This document shows positions 36,969 through 49,819 of a stretch of DNA of 60,000 nucleotides, one piece after another. The stretch comes from Lineus longissimus. Taxonomy: Eukaryota > Nemertea > Pilidiophora > Heteronemertea > Lineidae. Below the pieces are notes generated by a model. The model searched no databases and was not told where the DNA came from. It saw only the letters and a list, made by a program, of their open reading frames with translations. The position numbers and the translations under genes are program-made. The DNA lies in assembly GCF_910592395.1 (NCBI RefSeq), contig NC_088312.1, positions 7,318,001 through 7,378,000 on the forward strand. The letters are read 5' to 3'. Each line of letters starts with the position of its first letter. The first letter of the stretch is position 1.

Positions 36969-36974
36969 CGTGCC

Positions 36975-38346
36975 ACACGCATGCATGCTCGCGCGTTATC
37001 TGTATGCAATTGGTGCGTGTATCAATTTCCCCGATTGCTGAATGTTAACTTTTCGTATGATTGGAATTAGTTCGTCTGCCAAAAACGGCAAGTTTTCTCT
37101 GGTGCCGGTGTAATGTTTTTGAGTGTTTCTATTTTTGAGTGTTTCCCCTCATTGTTTGGGAACGCTAAAAGATAGATTGACAAGTTTTTCTGTGTTTCCC
37201 CCTATTGAAAAGTCATGGTCTCTCTAGCTGCCTATTGTTTGGAAACACTGACACATGGGAAACAACCACAGATGTTACACCGGCACGCCAGTGGCATGTA
37301 TCATTTTCATGAAAGCGACCACTCAAGTAAACTAACGGTGCAGCCATGTATAAACAACTTTTTTTTCAGCCAGCATCTTCGCCTAACTTTTTCAGCCAGC
37401 ATCTTCGCGTGGTGTATCATATTCGCACTAGAATAACGACCTTGTTATAAGAATCTACTGAGCTGTATATTTTCCTGTGGGGCCACGCGCCTTTCGCAAT
37501 GGCATTGGGATTATCCTTGATATCAGATATCAAAGACAGATTACCATTACCAAATGTCAAAGCAGAGCGAAGTGATTCACCTGCGCCCATGAAAGTAGTG
37601 TTGTACAATTGTATGTCATACTATTTTAGAATGATTGTGCCACTGCCTCTTTTGCACTGTCTTGAATCGCACTAAGTATGAAATCTATACCTAATCGCCC
37701 TGATACACTCAAATGACAATCATAGTGATTTGTCCAATCTTCGGCGACATCAAAGAGTGCCAAGCCACATTGATAATTTCAATCTGTGTGAGATTCAGGC
37801 GTTGGAATGAGTTTTCGTCTTCGGCATGGTGGAGGATTAATGCCTTCGCCGCTCCTCTTTCAACGACACTGAGACCACAAACGCATGGACTCTTGTGGTG
37901 TTCCCTATTCACACTATGAAAGAACTATAAGTCGAGGATGCCCATAGTCCAGGTCTCATTCTATATTTACAGCATCAATAAAATTAGACATATTTGTTCT
38001 TGTATGTCATTACAAATCATTTTCACTGTTTGTTTTGTTAAAATCCTTTCCGCTAGCGTGATCGATTGTTCATCGTGCTTTTCGTTAATCGGTAGTCCAA
38101 ATTAACCAACATGGCGACAAACGAGTAACATGATGCTGACAGGTACCAGTTATTGTCTCCTGACACTTACCAAGTAATTGAAATAACGAAGTATGTCGAT
38201 ATGATGTAGGCTAATCCCAAGAAGGATCTAAAGCGATTCCTCGGGCTTGTTTAACGCATCGCGTAGTGATAAAGTTGCCATGGTCGGGCCGTGACGGACC
38301 ATGAAAGAGAAAAATATCAACCGTATAATGAAGTGACCGCGTTATC
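36975..38346. other. Non-coding stretch
   Basis: About 1.4 kb. It holds a repeated phrase TTTTTGAGTGTTTC near 37117-37147 and a 26-base direct duplication at 37362-37408 containing TTTTTCAGCCAGCATCTTCG twice. No gene is recognisable. Confidence 0.5.
37362..37408. repeat. Short direct duplication
   Basis: The sequence TTTTTCAGCCAGCATCTTCG occurs twice with five or six bases between the copies. The pyrimidine-CAG form resembles a duplicated splice acceptor, but no open frame supports an exon. Confidence 0.75.
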
Positions 38347-38449
38347 CCCTCGACCACCATTGGTACCTTGGAGTGATTGTAAGGATCCCTGCCTTAATGG
38401 CCCGGAATATCGATCTCGCTCATCAGGGATGCCACCAGTGGTCGAGGAG
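38347..38449. mobile_element. Short imperfect hairpin, MITE-like
   Basis: CCTCGACCACCATTGGT on the left faces ACCAGTGGTCGAGG on the right (with one gap), and the inner block GGATCCCTGCC faces CAGGGATGCC. The whole is about 103 bp, non-coding, with no target-site duplication that I can identify. Confidence 0.5.
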
Positions 38450-41400
38450 GCCTAATGGTCGTTAGGCGCGGTTCGGTTTCTACGGAATGGCTTACATTAG
38501 GTCAACAATACCACGCATACTGCATTATATTGATCGGTACTGGACCGAGATTCTTTCCACATGGGTTTTAAGACGATATATCGGTTTTGTATTCATTAGT
38601 GCTCATTGGATCAATCTACTTAGCTTGTGATGAATATGCCATGCGATAAGGCGAATGAAATATGAGAGGTTGTTGTAGGGATGTTTTTCAAAATAGCCAG
38701 GGCTTCCTTTGATGAGATAATGGATTCTACTTGGTTCTTTACGCGTTTTATGCACTTAGAGGTTACTCGACGTGTGACATGGCAGCGTGTGGCTGCCTGA
38801 AGCCCATACTCCATGGGGACCAATAATTGTTATTGGCTTCTAGAGTATAGTTGGCTAAGTTTCAAATATAGGCACAGATGAAATAGTGGACGAAATAATT
38901 GGTATTTCCTCCTTCAGGTGTTGTTCCTTTCACTTCGTGATTGGTTACAGTTGCTATTAAACACTAAACATCATTTGGTGATTTCTCCAAAGGGCAATAA
39001 GCTCCAAAAGCAGGTTACGTATGATGACGACTTCCGAATACCATCTCGATATTGCCATTGCTTTGTCGTATTGAGTAGGACATTACAATCATCCAATACG
39101 ATTAGTAGTAATGAAACGCCAGGTAATAACAACTAGTATCCAGAGATATTCTCGTAATCATTCGTCATCCAAATTCTACGCACGACCAGGGATATTGTAC
39201 CACAAAATGTTCCATTCTAGATTTTATGTCTGGTCCGGACTGACAGACAGGAGCAACATAATGGTATCTGATCCCAGCAGTCCGCAAAACCAATACAAGT
39301 CCTTAACCGTGTCTTTATGCCTCGGCAGGTTGATGGTATAAGATATCAGATCTCGTATATCAGTGACGAATCTGATGCCAACTTGAGGCCGCTGGTTCTC
39401 AAGAAAGGGAGACGTGCGGAGGAAGTGTTTATTCTTCGTGTTCGTCTTTGACCGGATGGACATGACGGCGCTATTGAGGCGAGTGTAATGGATTAGATGA
39501 GGAAATCTCGCACTGAATTAGAGTGATCCTTGTGCTACCGATACTGAATGGCTACTCATGTTTATCTGGTTATACCATGGTGCACCGGGAGTGAGCTAAA
39601 TTGGGCCAGCTTTGATATGTGACTATTGTATGCAAAGATTTCAATAGGATGCTCGGTCTCATTAGCCGTGTCTCTGGAGGGTAATCTAATACCCTTACTA
39701 GGGAATGGTCAGATGTGGAACAGCGTATCGTGTGTGGAGCCTATACAATTTTGTATTTGATGAAGCCAGTTGTGACTGACTTGAACCGTGGATGATGGAT
39801 ATTGGTGGTAAACTTGGAAACCTACTTGTCTAGTAAATGCAAAATTCCCCATTATCTCCTTTACCGTATTTTGTTACCGGGCGCGGTTTAATTCTATAAG
39901 TTACATTCCTATTCCTCCTTTGCTTAATTTACATTTTGATGTTTTGTTTTATTCATCGAAGTTTGTTGATCGCGGGGGAGGATGAACACTTCTTAGAGAC
40001 GGTGTGATAATTCCGCAGGTGCGGCCCAGCGTTCGATTAAAATTTCAAGCCAATGAAAGCGCGTTTGGGATGCATTGATTGTTTTGAATAGCAACCGCCT
40101 TCCAAGGAAAGATGTAACAGCCGTTTTCATTGGGCGGTGTGGACTATCGGTAAAACCATCGGTAACACGAGGACCAGTAACGTGTGGGCGAGGAGGATCA
40201 TACATGTACCACTGCTCTGGTATTCGAGGATGTGCTGGACATGACATGCGATCATTTCCGACAGGTGACTTGAAAGACAAAGACAAAGCAAATGCCAAAA
40301 CCGCCGGCAAGACAGTTTCCGTTCCCTAGGGACCAAAGCGTATGAAGTATCAACTTAATACGGTATCATTTAACTAGCAAGTCTCATTACCAACGGACAA
40401 AGAGCTGACCTATATTGTAGACGCTTTGCCGGAGGTATTCCCGACCAGATAAGCAAATTAACAAGGATTGGTCAAACGATATCCGATTAAGACAGGTTTC
40501 TCTTCATACGTCGAGTCTCAAATTAGGGAAATGGGTGCAAACAACCTCTGTACTTTGATTGTACTATAAGTATACGGTCTAGTATCTTCAGACCATTGTC
40601 CAATTTCATCAGTGTATACTTGTATATCAGGGGACTTTCTTAGTCCTTTTGTGACTGTCTTTTACATCCATTTTGTATTGTCTTTTAGTGTGAGATTTAA
40701 TAATAAAGGGATCTCACTTGCATTAACTTACTCACACCTACTTAGTTTTAATATTTGGATTTACCGCGCCATCATTTATCCAGTTTCTTCTTTTCCATTA
40801 AAGGTAAGATTGTCGAATACCATTACCGTATCATATGATAGTGTACTACTCCAAAACCTCTACCAAAGCAACTTGTTAATAAAAAAGCATTTGTAAGTGT
40901 AAATATCTTAGTTTGTGTTTAGAAAACATCCTATGTTATGACAGCGTCATAAGTAGAAACAAGATCAGCCAACTGCGATTGGCATGTTCTCTTTATTCCA
41001 CTTGTATTGGTACCTCTTTGAGTTCTTGCCTCTGGCACTGACACTAAAAAATGGAAAGGGTGTCCGTAAAGCCGAAACAGAAACATGAAGGGAACGTTGC
41101 CCAGTGACGAACTCCTGTCTGAAATGTTGTTCTGGATGAATTGAGTCTTGGGTACATGTAGGATAGCGATTTTTTGGTCTGTAGCTTATGCATACGTATG
41201 CTAATGTTTTGATTTGCACGTACATGTAATAGTGACATAATAGTGACCGAAGGTTCATGGGTAGTGGCTCCCTTGTTATATACAACATACTACTTAGCTG
41301 GAATAGATACATATCATCACAATGACAACACGGTATCATTGTTCGGATATTCAACATGCACTACCATTCGAATTGGAGTTATAAGAAGAGGAATATAAAT

Positions 41401-42050
41401 TCCGCTCTAATGTGTTCGTGATGCCAACCTGTAGCGGTGATTCCACCTTTTTAAACATCTGTTTCTACTTGCGACCGTTTTGTGTTACACAGACTTCCTA
41501 ATCGAAGGCCATCCACATGAAAGCTCTAAGTCATGGTGAGGTGAAACGGCTGGCAGAAAAAAAACATTGGTCTACATGAATGTCAAGGTATAATTATTGA
41601 GTAGTTGTGTTGTTTGTCTCAAGAACACAAATGTATCAAGGTACTGGATATTCTCTGCCTGTAGCGCTATTGTAATGCATTCACATGTTGTGTTGTTTGC
41701 TGTTAGTTACAGATGAGAAGAATATCTCCACATCAACATACATGTAGGTTCCCATTTCGTTGAATGCCTTGTAACATAGACAAGGTAAAAAAGCCGGGAA
41801 AGATTATGTTAATGGCATACCGAAACCAAAGGTATATTCAATGGTATCATTCCTGAGAATGACATTACGTCTATTTGTCCATCCTGAAAGATGTTTCGTG
41901 GAGGTCGATTGATCAAGATCACCCTGATCACCCCTTGACACGATTGTAGAACAATCGGAATTTAAGCCTAGGAGCGAGCGGGCTTTGTTGAAAGACAATA
42001 GACCGTGTATTGGGCGACGGACTGCGAGTGTAATGGATCATTTGTCAAGT
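38450..42050. other. Non-coding stretch
   Basis: About 3.6 kb without a supported gene. The overlapping frames at 39993-40336 and 40965-41357 have no recognisable domain. Copy 2 of a ~50-bp dispersed repeat lies near its right end (41967-42016). Confidence 0.5.
41967..42016. repeat. Dispersed ~50-bp repeat, copy 2
   Basis: GCCTAGGAGCGAGCGGGC, AAAGACAATAG and GGGCG appear in the same order and spacing as at 19605-19655. Both copies are in the same orientation. Confidence 0.6.
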
Positions 42051-42117
42051 TATTGTGGCTATGTTAGGTAATGAGGTATTGTTGCTATGTTAGGTAATGT
42101 GATATTGTGGCTTTGTT
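42051..42117. repeat. 26-bp tandem repeat, about 2.5 copies
   Basis: The unit TATTGTGGCTATGTTAGGTA plus six bases is repeated at 42051, 42077 and (partly) 42103, with two or three changes between units. Confidence 0.8.
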
Positions 42118-45038
42118 TGGCCAGCAGCGAGTTATTGACACAAAAGAAAAATCGCATTGTCTTGGTTCACGCTTTTTAAGCTTACTTAGAATGTATTTCG
42201 GTGTTCTCCTGATATTTCTGAACAATGTACATGTACATGGTATTGCCAAGTATTTATCACAGGTTAACCAGCTCTACCGACAGGCCTCTTTCCTCGCACC
42301 ACGAGCCCGACACCAGCGGAGCAACAGGTGAACATATCGATGACATCCAGTCGGCGGGAGGCCGCGGCTTGGAAAACTGATGAGGCACTAGGAATTCCCA
42401 ACCAACGCAACAGTAGATCAGTGCAATCTCCAGGTGGTGCGAGTGCGTATCAGTCCGGTATATACGGCACTGACGCTGTCCGAGAACCTCTCAGTATATT
42501 TTGAAGTGATCTTCGAAGTTACCGATGATTTCTGCTCCAACGTAGTCCGATGTGTCTTTCCACCCCGTTTGTGTTTGTGCCCCACGCTATAGCATAAATA
42601 TTTAGGACCCGAGAATCCTATTCAAATCAATATGATCTCAGTATCACTGAGTCCTCACAATAAGTACCACTACATTTAAAGATACAAATCTAGATTCCAG
42701 CCGGGCCCTACTGTGCAGCACGATTCTGCATTGCTAAATGGACTGATGTGGTTCATACGAAAACAAAACAAAATGAAGAACAACATTTTAAACTTTTATT
42801 GATACTCGCAAATGCATCCCATACTGCACTTTATCGAATTTCAGTTCAGTGCACTTTACATTGACAATCTATGAAAGAAATTGTTGTGCCACGGATTGCA
42901 TCAGCAGCTCAACCGCATTGGTTCATACACGCATCACTTGGTTATGTTCAATTGAGGGAAACTATCCCGAGGGACAAGTTGGGAATCTCGTCGGAGAACT
43001 TGCAAGCTTGAGAGCATTTTACAGAAGAAATGGGCGCATGATATTTCGTACAAACGGAAGCATTGTGTTTGTGTATTATCTCGTCTGTGTTTACTCACTC
43101 ATGAAGAGACTTGCATTAACCATTTTTGTCTTGTGGAGGAAATCGGTGCTCGAAAACTGTCCCTAAGATAAATAGCGCAAAAGACACAACATATCGAGGT
43201 AGGTATTTTAGTGTGTACATGTACTTATGTGTATTGTCATTTCTAGTATGTCTTCGGAGAGTTGAGAATCACGCACCAGTTAGAGTAAAGTCCAACCACC
43301 CGAGGCATTCCATTACATTGACTCAAGGCCTTGCATCTTTCAGGAAACATTCTGAAGATATCGTCATTGCAACGTTCACGAGCAATTAGATCTGAAGGTG
43401 TCCGTCAACAATGACAAGGAACCATTATTTCGCTTTTCCCATTTGTATGAGTGTTGAAGAATAACGAATGATTGCGCAAGTCCAAAGATATATTTTTCGT
43501 CTAAGATTGCTTTTTCGTCTACGCCAAAAGCTTTGCTTAGACCTCGACACGATATAATGTAGGATGAAAGAAGCCCTGATGCAATATATTGCTTGCAGTA
43601 ATTAGGAATGGTCATCAGTGCCATTTCCATTAGACTACTCATAGCAAAAGGGTGAATTTGGGCATGGGATTCAAGTGGCCAGGAGGATAATGTTTCTCTT
43701 GGACACTATGCGCCGCTTCACGTAGCGTCACACTATTCCGATATCGAATAACGATCAAGTGTTCAAAGCGGCCTTGGGATTGCTTGGGAATTTCACGTCG
43801 GCCTTTGGTTACATTCCCATTCCGTCCAAGTAAATTGGTTATTGCAGTTTATTTTTAGAAAAAAAAACTTTTGAAAGGATGAAGGGATTACTAAAAGCGC
43901 CTTTTTTTCCTCCTTCACCTTCATTTCTCTTGTGTTTCGCTGTGGTGGTGCAGAATACCTAGTCTGGAAAGATTACACAGAAATGCCGGAGGTCCGGAAA
44001 ATATGGTACTATTGAAAACCTTTAGAACTTAGTGAGGTTTACGGTATCGGTTTTCACCAAGTACTTGTATTCAAGGTTTATTTCCGAAATCTTATAACAC
44101 TTATTGGAAAGGCCGTGTTTAATTGCCAAGGCAGTCATTCCGTATGGGAAAACGTTGAAGCAAACACAATAATCAGTACGGAAGACTCGGAGTTTCTTCA
44201 TGTTGGAAACAGATACAGAAAAGTGGTATAAATGCTTTTGCCTCCAGCATCTGTTCGGAAGATAAAAGCTCAGTGGGAGAAAGGAAAACTAACACCTCAG
44301 AGATGTGGATCTCTGGTAAGTTGGTGAATGATTCCTTTCAAATTATGGGAAATAAGGTAACCTGCATGGGTTGCGAGTTCGAAGGGCATACATGTACTTG
44401 AAACTCTGGCTTCATTACAGGGCCCGGATGTGGATATTGCTGGGTGGGTGTCACTGTTCACAAAGACGCAGCGATATTTTTTACAATCACCGACACAATG
44501 AACGCCGCGGATGTTCATATTTTTCAATGCGTTTCTGAAGGGAGTTTCCGAACCGCTCTATTCAAAGGAGCATCTCCCAGCGATAGCAGTTATGTTTGTG
44601 GCATTATTTATCATAGCCATTCTACAAGTTTGCCCGTGTCATTGCCCGCCAGCGTTTCCATCTCCGGCCTTCACTGCATTTGCCTATTATCGATCAACTG
44701 ATCAGTCAACTGGTGGAACCCCTTAAAAGGGTCAGTCAAGCGACTCCTAGGGCCAATTTATGGATCCGGAGATTGTGCAATTTCCTCACGTCGCTGGCTT
44801 GTTCTCAATTATGATGTCATTCTCAACGATTTCCCGTCGCCAAGAATCGAATAGGATGGATGAGCTTGGAACTATCAATCACTTTTGGGCTTCAGGGGTC
44901 AAGTCAACAATTATGCCAAAACAATTTTTGGTGAACCGTCTCTGCGTCGGGAACTGGGGCTGTAATCCGGTGCGAACGATATGAGAATGCGAATGAGTAA
45001 CTCTACAGATACGATAGCTAGCCCGTCATCTATTGAGG
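42118..45038. other. Non-coding stretch
   Basis: About 2.9 kb. Short frames at 42849-43389 and 44297-44726 overlap on different strands or frames and carry no recognisable motif. I see no RNA gene or clear repeat. Confidence 0.5.
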
Positions 45039-45150
45039 CCAGGGCCAAGTTGTTAAGAACAAGTTTTGTCTCTAACGCTGGCGTTAACAAGACTTGGCGT
45101 TATCTAAGCAGTGTTAGTGACAAAACTTGTTTGGGAAAACCAGGCCCTGG
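45039..45150. mobile_element. 112-bp hairpin MITE with CCAGGGCC ends
   Basis: The ends CCAGGGCC and GGCCCTGG are inverted. Inside them AACAAGTTTTGTCTCTAAC faces GTTAGTGACAAAACTTGTT with one mismatch in 19. The blocks between (AAGTTGTTAAG against the right-hand TGGTTTTCCCA) have diverged. It is compact and non-coding with a ~30-bp loop, typical of a small foldback MITE. A sequence with GGGCCC-containing ends near 51429-51585 may be a distant relative. Confidence 0.7.
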
Positions 45151-48100
45151 GTAACATCTTCACCGACTATGTCACACTCCACGCTGATCTAAGGATTGAT
45201 TTTCGCCGCTGGTAAGTCGGCATGGTAGAACTCATCCATAAAAGCGTCTACTCTAATGGAGCTTGCACCCCATGGGTACGTGGTCGTAATACAAGTAAAT
45301 CCTACTACGAATTATTTAGCAAGCCGGTAATATTGATATGATATAGCAAGATGACAAGGATGTAACGACGATACTTCCAACAAAAGCACCGACTAAATGC
45401 ATGATTTTTTTCACCCTGAAAGTCTGTGCTGAACCCGTAGGCGGTACCAAAGACAAAGAACCGTATATTGTATCAGTCTATGAAATGATATGCGAGAAAC
45501 TACATCACCATCTCTCCGATTGGCTTTTTAGGAAGCAAAACATTTCCTTTTCATCTGGGCTTGGGGGCGTTTAAGCCATGTCGCAACAGCTCGAGCATCA
45601 AACTGCCCTACTCCTGGCGTTCAGGAAATGCAGTAGACTTAAACGTAGAACATGTCAATCTGTAGATTGATGTAAAGTCTTGATGCAAAGAAGCTTTGGT
45701 TGGGAACGGCGAAGTGGCCAATTTTACTCGGAATTGACCGCCTCCGCCATTTGCCACCTCCGTATTCTCCTGACCTCAGCAGCCGCTTCAGCCAGGAAAG
45801 AACCTGAACTTATCATCTAATCCGACTAAAGCATGGACCACCAGATCCTTTGACATGAAATGGAGTGGCTAAGGAACATGATTGATGAAAAAATGTTTGG
45901 TAAGTAAATGGCAATAACCGAATGAATAGTGGCGGTGTAATGACGCAACGCAAGAAATTTAGTTCGTTTTTCCAAATCGACATTGTTTCTGTATCTTACT
46001 TTACGTACATGCAGCTGCTGGATATTCAACTGCTAAAGAAAGAGTTTAGATAGACTGACTGCAGGAGGAAGAGTTTAGATATGCTGACTGGTGAAGGGAG
46101 AGTTGAATAAACAAACCATGGTGACCTGTTCCGGGAAGAAAAGAATAAGTCCGAAAGTAAATGTGCTGACAAACGCATTGGTTGGGAATTTATATTTTGC
46201 TGTAGCCCTTTTACCGGTCGAGCTCGATCCAGCGTTGGCTTGCTAACCATTTTACATGGCAAGCTGAAGAACTGATTTGCCCCAGTGGAAGAGATTGCCG
46301 TTGCAGTTGGGAATTTGGCATGTTCGGGATCACATTAAAGGAAAATCTTCAGATTACCATTTTTGTGATAGGACATTCGGCTATAAAAAAACACATTAAC
46401 TAATCTAATTAGCGCATGAAAAATCGTCCTTTTGCAAAGTGGACTTGTGTGTTCTTGACATCCAAACTACCATTCCTTGGTATCCCTTTGTCGATGCAGG
46501 AAATTAAACGACGAGAAAATGTGGTGAGAAAAGTACCGCATTTTTGCCATGTGTGCTGCTAGTCAGATGGGGGTTATCAGTAAACATGATAATGGCCGGG
46601 GCCATGAAGATAATCATTTAGAGATGCATTTTTTAGCACTAGATAATCAATAACTTCATCTCTTTGTCCAAGCATCATGACCAAGAAACCGCTTTTTTAT
46701 GCCAGCATTTAAGAAGAAGGTGTTGCATATAACCTCAATCAACTATCTTCTCGTCGAATCTGCGCGCGTACTTATGGTCGCCCATTAGACCTATTGGCAA
46801 ATGTGTATGGAGGATGACTCCATTATAAGAAAGTCACTGCAGTTTCTCGTTTACCCTGTACTCGGCAATTGTCTTCTCCGATAAATGTAGTGTCTCTCTG
46901 TCTTTACTGGAATGTCCACAGTCCGCATGAAGATGAAGATCCAAGGTAATAACGATTAAATTAACAAGTTGCTTCTAATGTAATTGGTCATAGAGACATT
47001 TCCCCGTCATTATCTCGCAAAACTGCCAGAGCGGTATAAATCGCCATCGGAAATGAAGGCAGGTTGAACATGCAGCGGTAGCGGAAATGTTATATGCGAG
47101 GTGATGGCCAATTTCTTTCTTTTCTTCATATACCAGAATATGCATGATTGTGTTGCTCATATGTCATGGACAGGGAACAGACTCAATAGAGTCCACAGAT
47201 GTCATTAAAAACATATACTCGCGTGGCCAGAGGGTCTGTTCTCGAAACCAAGCTGTGGGAATCGCTGACTGCCAACGTTGTGACTGGCACTTTTGAGAGT
47301 TTGATATGGCAAACATCAAACTACGGTGAAAAAGGATGAAAACTCGAGATAAATTTCAGTCACCTGTCACATATTGTTAAGATTACTATCATCCTTTTAA
47401 AACTAGGCTTCCGCATAAGAAAATTCGTATCGTATAAATTGACTTAAGATTCCAAGGTGCCTGAGGCTGTATACAAAGAGTGACTCTCAGGTACCATGAG
47501 ATTTCGCTGTGGAATTATATCAAAGGCTTTTATCGTTGGCAAGCTGTTAGGAAAAAGAATTGGGACGCGACTTTCTGGTGGTTATTGAGTGTTATTTGAA
47601 TCGTCATCAGGGACACCAACCCGATCGGTTACAAAATGTCATATTAAGAATTCAGCGCTCTTAAGACGCGATACGCACAGGACAAAGTACATGTATCATT
47701 TTACGCGGAGAGTATGACCCAGCACGGGCGGAATGAGACTGGTGAACAAGAACTCGTAAGACTTTGATTACGAGCCAGGCCAGATGAATTCGTGTCGTGA
47801 TTACCGAAAGCCAAAAAACACTGCTTTTATCAGTTAGCATCTTTCTCTTTCGTGTTATTCTTAATTGAATCGACGTCTTCTGCACTTCAATCCAGTCTGG
47901 TACCTTGAAACTTAACACACTCTTCGTCAACAGAGCGACTTGACTTCAAAAAAACATATTTCTTTCAGGTAATTTAGCTGTCTGACTTAATAAACGTATG
48001 TCGGTTCGTGCTACGACTGTTTTTATTTTTTTAACTCAAGTATACATTAAGTTACCGAGAAATGTTAGATTCTTCATTATTCACAGAAGACCGAATATTA

Positions 48101-49597
48101 AACTCATCCTTCATTTATGTCTTGTATGAGCAATTCCAAGCGCAGAACAAGGAAATATTCAAATAATTTTTAATTGACTTTAAATTTTAAATTCCATGTT
48201 TGTTTTATTACCGGCTGACATGCAAAGATATTTCCAAAGATTTCCGTAAGTCTTCCCGAATGTTAAAAAATATTGCATGTAATCTCTTGGTTTCGTGCAT
48301 GGTCTTATCACGGCAGTGAATCTTTGCATATGCATAATGGATATCCGTCAGCAGTCTAAACTGTGATCGATCATGGCATTTGACTTTTTAAAAGGTCACG
48401 CAATATAGAGAAAATGGGAGTATCGTTATTAACATTTAATCTTTCCTCTTTGAGAATTGAACAATTTTTTTACAAAGAGTAATTTTTATTCCATAAATAC
48501 AAATACACATACGATAAAGTGATTTTGCATTAGCCAAAGATTTGATTTTCCGCGAAACAAAGAAAATGAGAATTATAACTATCAATCACAAGGTCGAACA
48601 ACTTTCCACCTAAAAACCTTTGCAGCACCCTCGAGGACGCGTTGTATGCATGGTATTCTTGAATCCCCACTTTATCTGTCTAAAAGAGTCATGGCGTTTC
48701 GAAGAGATTACTGAATCACGCATCGCACAGCTTCCTAAACTTTTGAAGGTAGGAAATGCATTGCTATAAGGAAAAGAGGAATTGATTTATTTGCGATGTT
48801 AATGGTTGAAAAAGAATGAATAATGATGGTGTGATTCATTGGTGGTTTAATTGGCTTCCTCAGAAAGATTTGTTGACCTTGCAAGGGGAAAGTTTAGCAT
48901 AATGACAAATCAGCTCAATCAGCAATAACCTGGTTCTAACATTGCGTGTCTTACCATCAAATATCCAGGTGCATTTAGCCAATTTAAATAGCTGAACTGC
49001 AGCCAGTCACGCTTAAACCATAACACCATTAAACTTACATGTAACTGACTTGGTGTAACATCACTGTATGTTTACCAGGAATTTTCAGAGCCATTGTCTA
49101 CAAATAATAGATTAGGAAAGCACACTTTGTACCGGGTTGGTATCACGCCATCTTTCTCGCTGTAAATAAATCGTGAGTGGTAGCTCCCCGAGCCAAGGTA
49201 GAGAATCTGAATGAAGTCAAGCAGTAGCCAATGCATTAAGCTCGTTACATAAAGAAGTAGGAAAAGGAAAAGGGCCTCGATGCTTTTTACAGTGTCTTTG
49301 CATTGCTTCTGACATCAATCGTTCAATGAATGTTCAATAAAATATCCCAGATGCGATTTAAGGTGGAGGTCTTAACATCTCTTTTAGCGCGAAAATGGCT
49401 ATAAGGCTAAATATCAACTCAATGGGGTCCCGACCTTCTGCTCTAACAGCTTTAAACGTATTTGCTTGAAGTGAAATTGCCGGTTTGAAACCGTAATTAG
49501 ATCTATAGGGAGGCTTCCTCGACGATGAAGGCAGAGCTAGTAATTGCTTCTCTCTAGTATGTCTACTGTAGCATTCCCATGTCTTAACTATTGGCTG
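45151..49597. other. Non-coding stretch
   Basis: About 4.4 kb with no supported gene, RNA gene or strong repeat. It is AT-rich with many short runs. The frames at 45826-46262, 46975-47160 and 47661-47930 (all minus) are short and show no domain or convincing splice context. Confidence 0.5.
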
Positions 49598-49785
49598 TCA
49601 TCTTGTGGCATTCTTTCGTGTACGCTGTCGGGGCACTCGGCTGATTGGGAAAAAATCTATAAAGTCTGAGACGGGGATTGCCATTGGAGGTACATTCTGA
49701 ACCATCCGTAAACTCCCGTCACGGAGTTCAGGTCGCCGGAGTGGATCCAATGAAGAGGGTGAAGATGTCGGAGGTAGTGCAGCTG
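49598..49785 (-). other. Candidate last coding exon of an unidentified gene
   Basis: On the minus strand a strong acceptor (TGTAATTTCTGTGTCTTAG, AG at 49787-49786) is followed by about 61 codons in phase 1, ending in TGA at 49598. The peptide is proline- and serine-rich at first (LPPTSSPSSLDPLRRPEL), then LRMVQNVPPMAIPVSDFIDF and a basic tail RQRTRKNATR. I do not recognise the family. The acceptor quality and codon-like composition favour a real terminal exon, but no upstream exon was identified on the minus strand and no polyadenylation signal stands out below it. Confidence 0.35.
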
Positions 49786-49819
49786 CTAAGACACAGAAAT
49801 TACATGCATACACACGCAC

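Noticed and set aside
36554-36978. Minus-strand ORFs with NLEQNIF / LNQILST repeats
   Set aside because: These are translations of the 21-bp tandem repeat in the foldback arm (seven codons per unit), not a protein gene.
49598-49785. Protein kinase A inhibitor, because of DFI...RTRKNA
   Set aside because: The pseudosubstrate RTGRRNA is not intact (the glycine is missing and the spacing is wrong), and it sits at the C-terminus and not the N-terminus.
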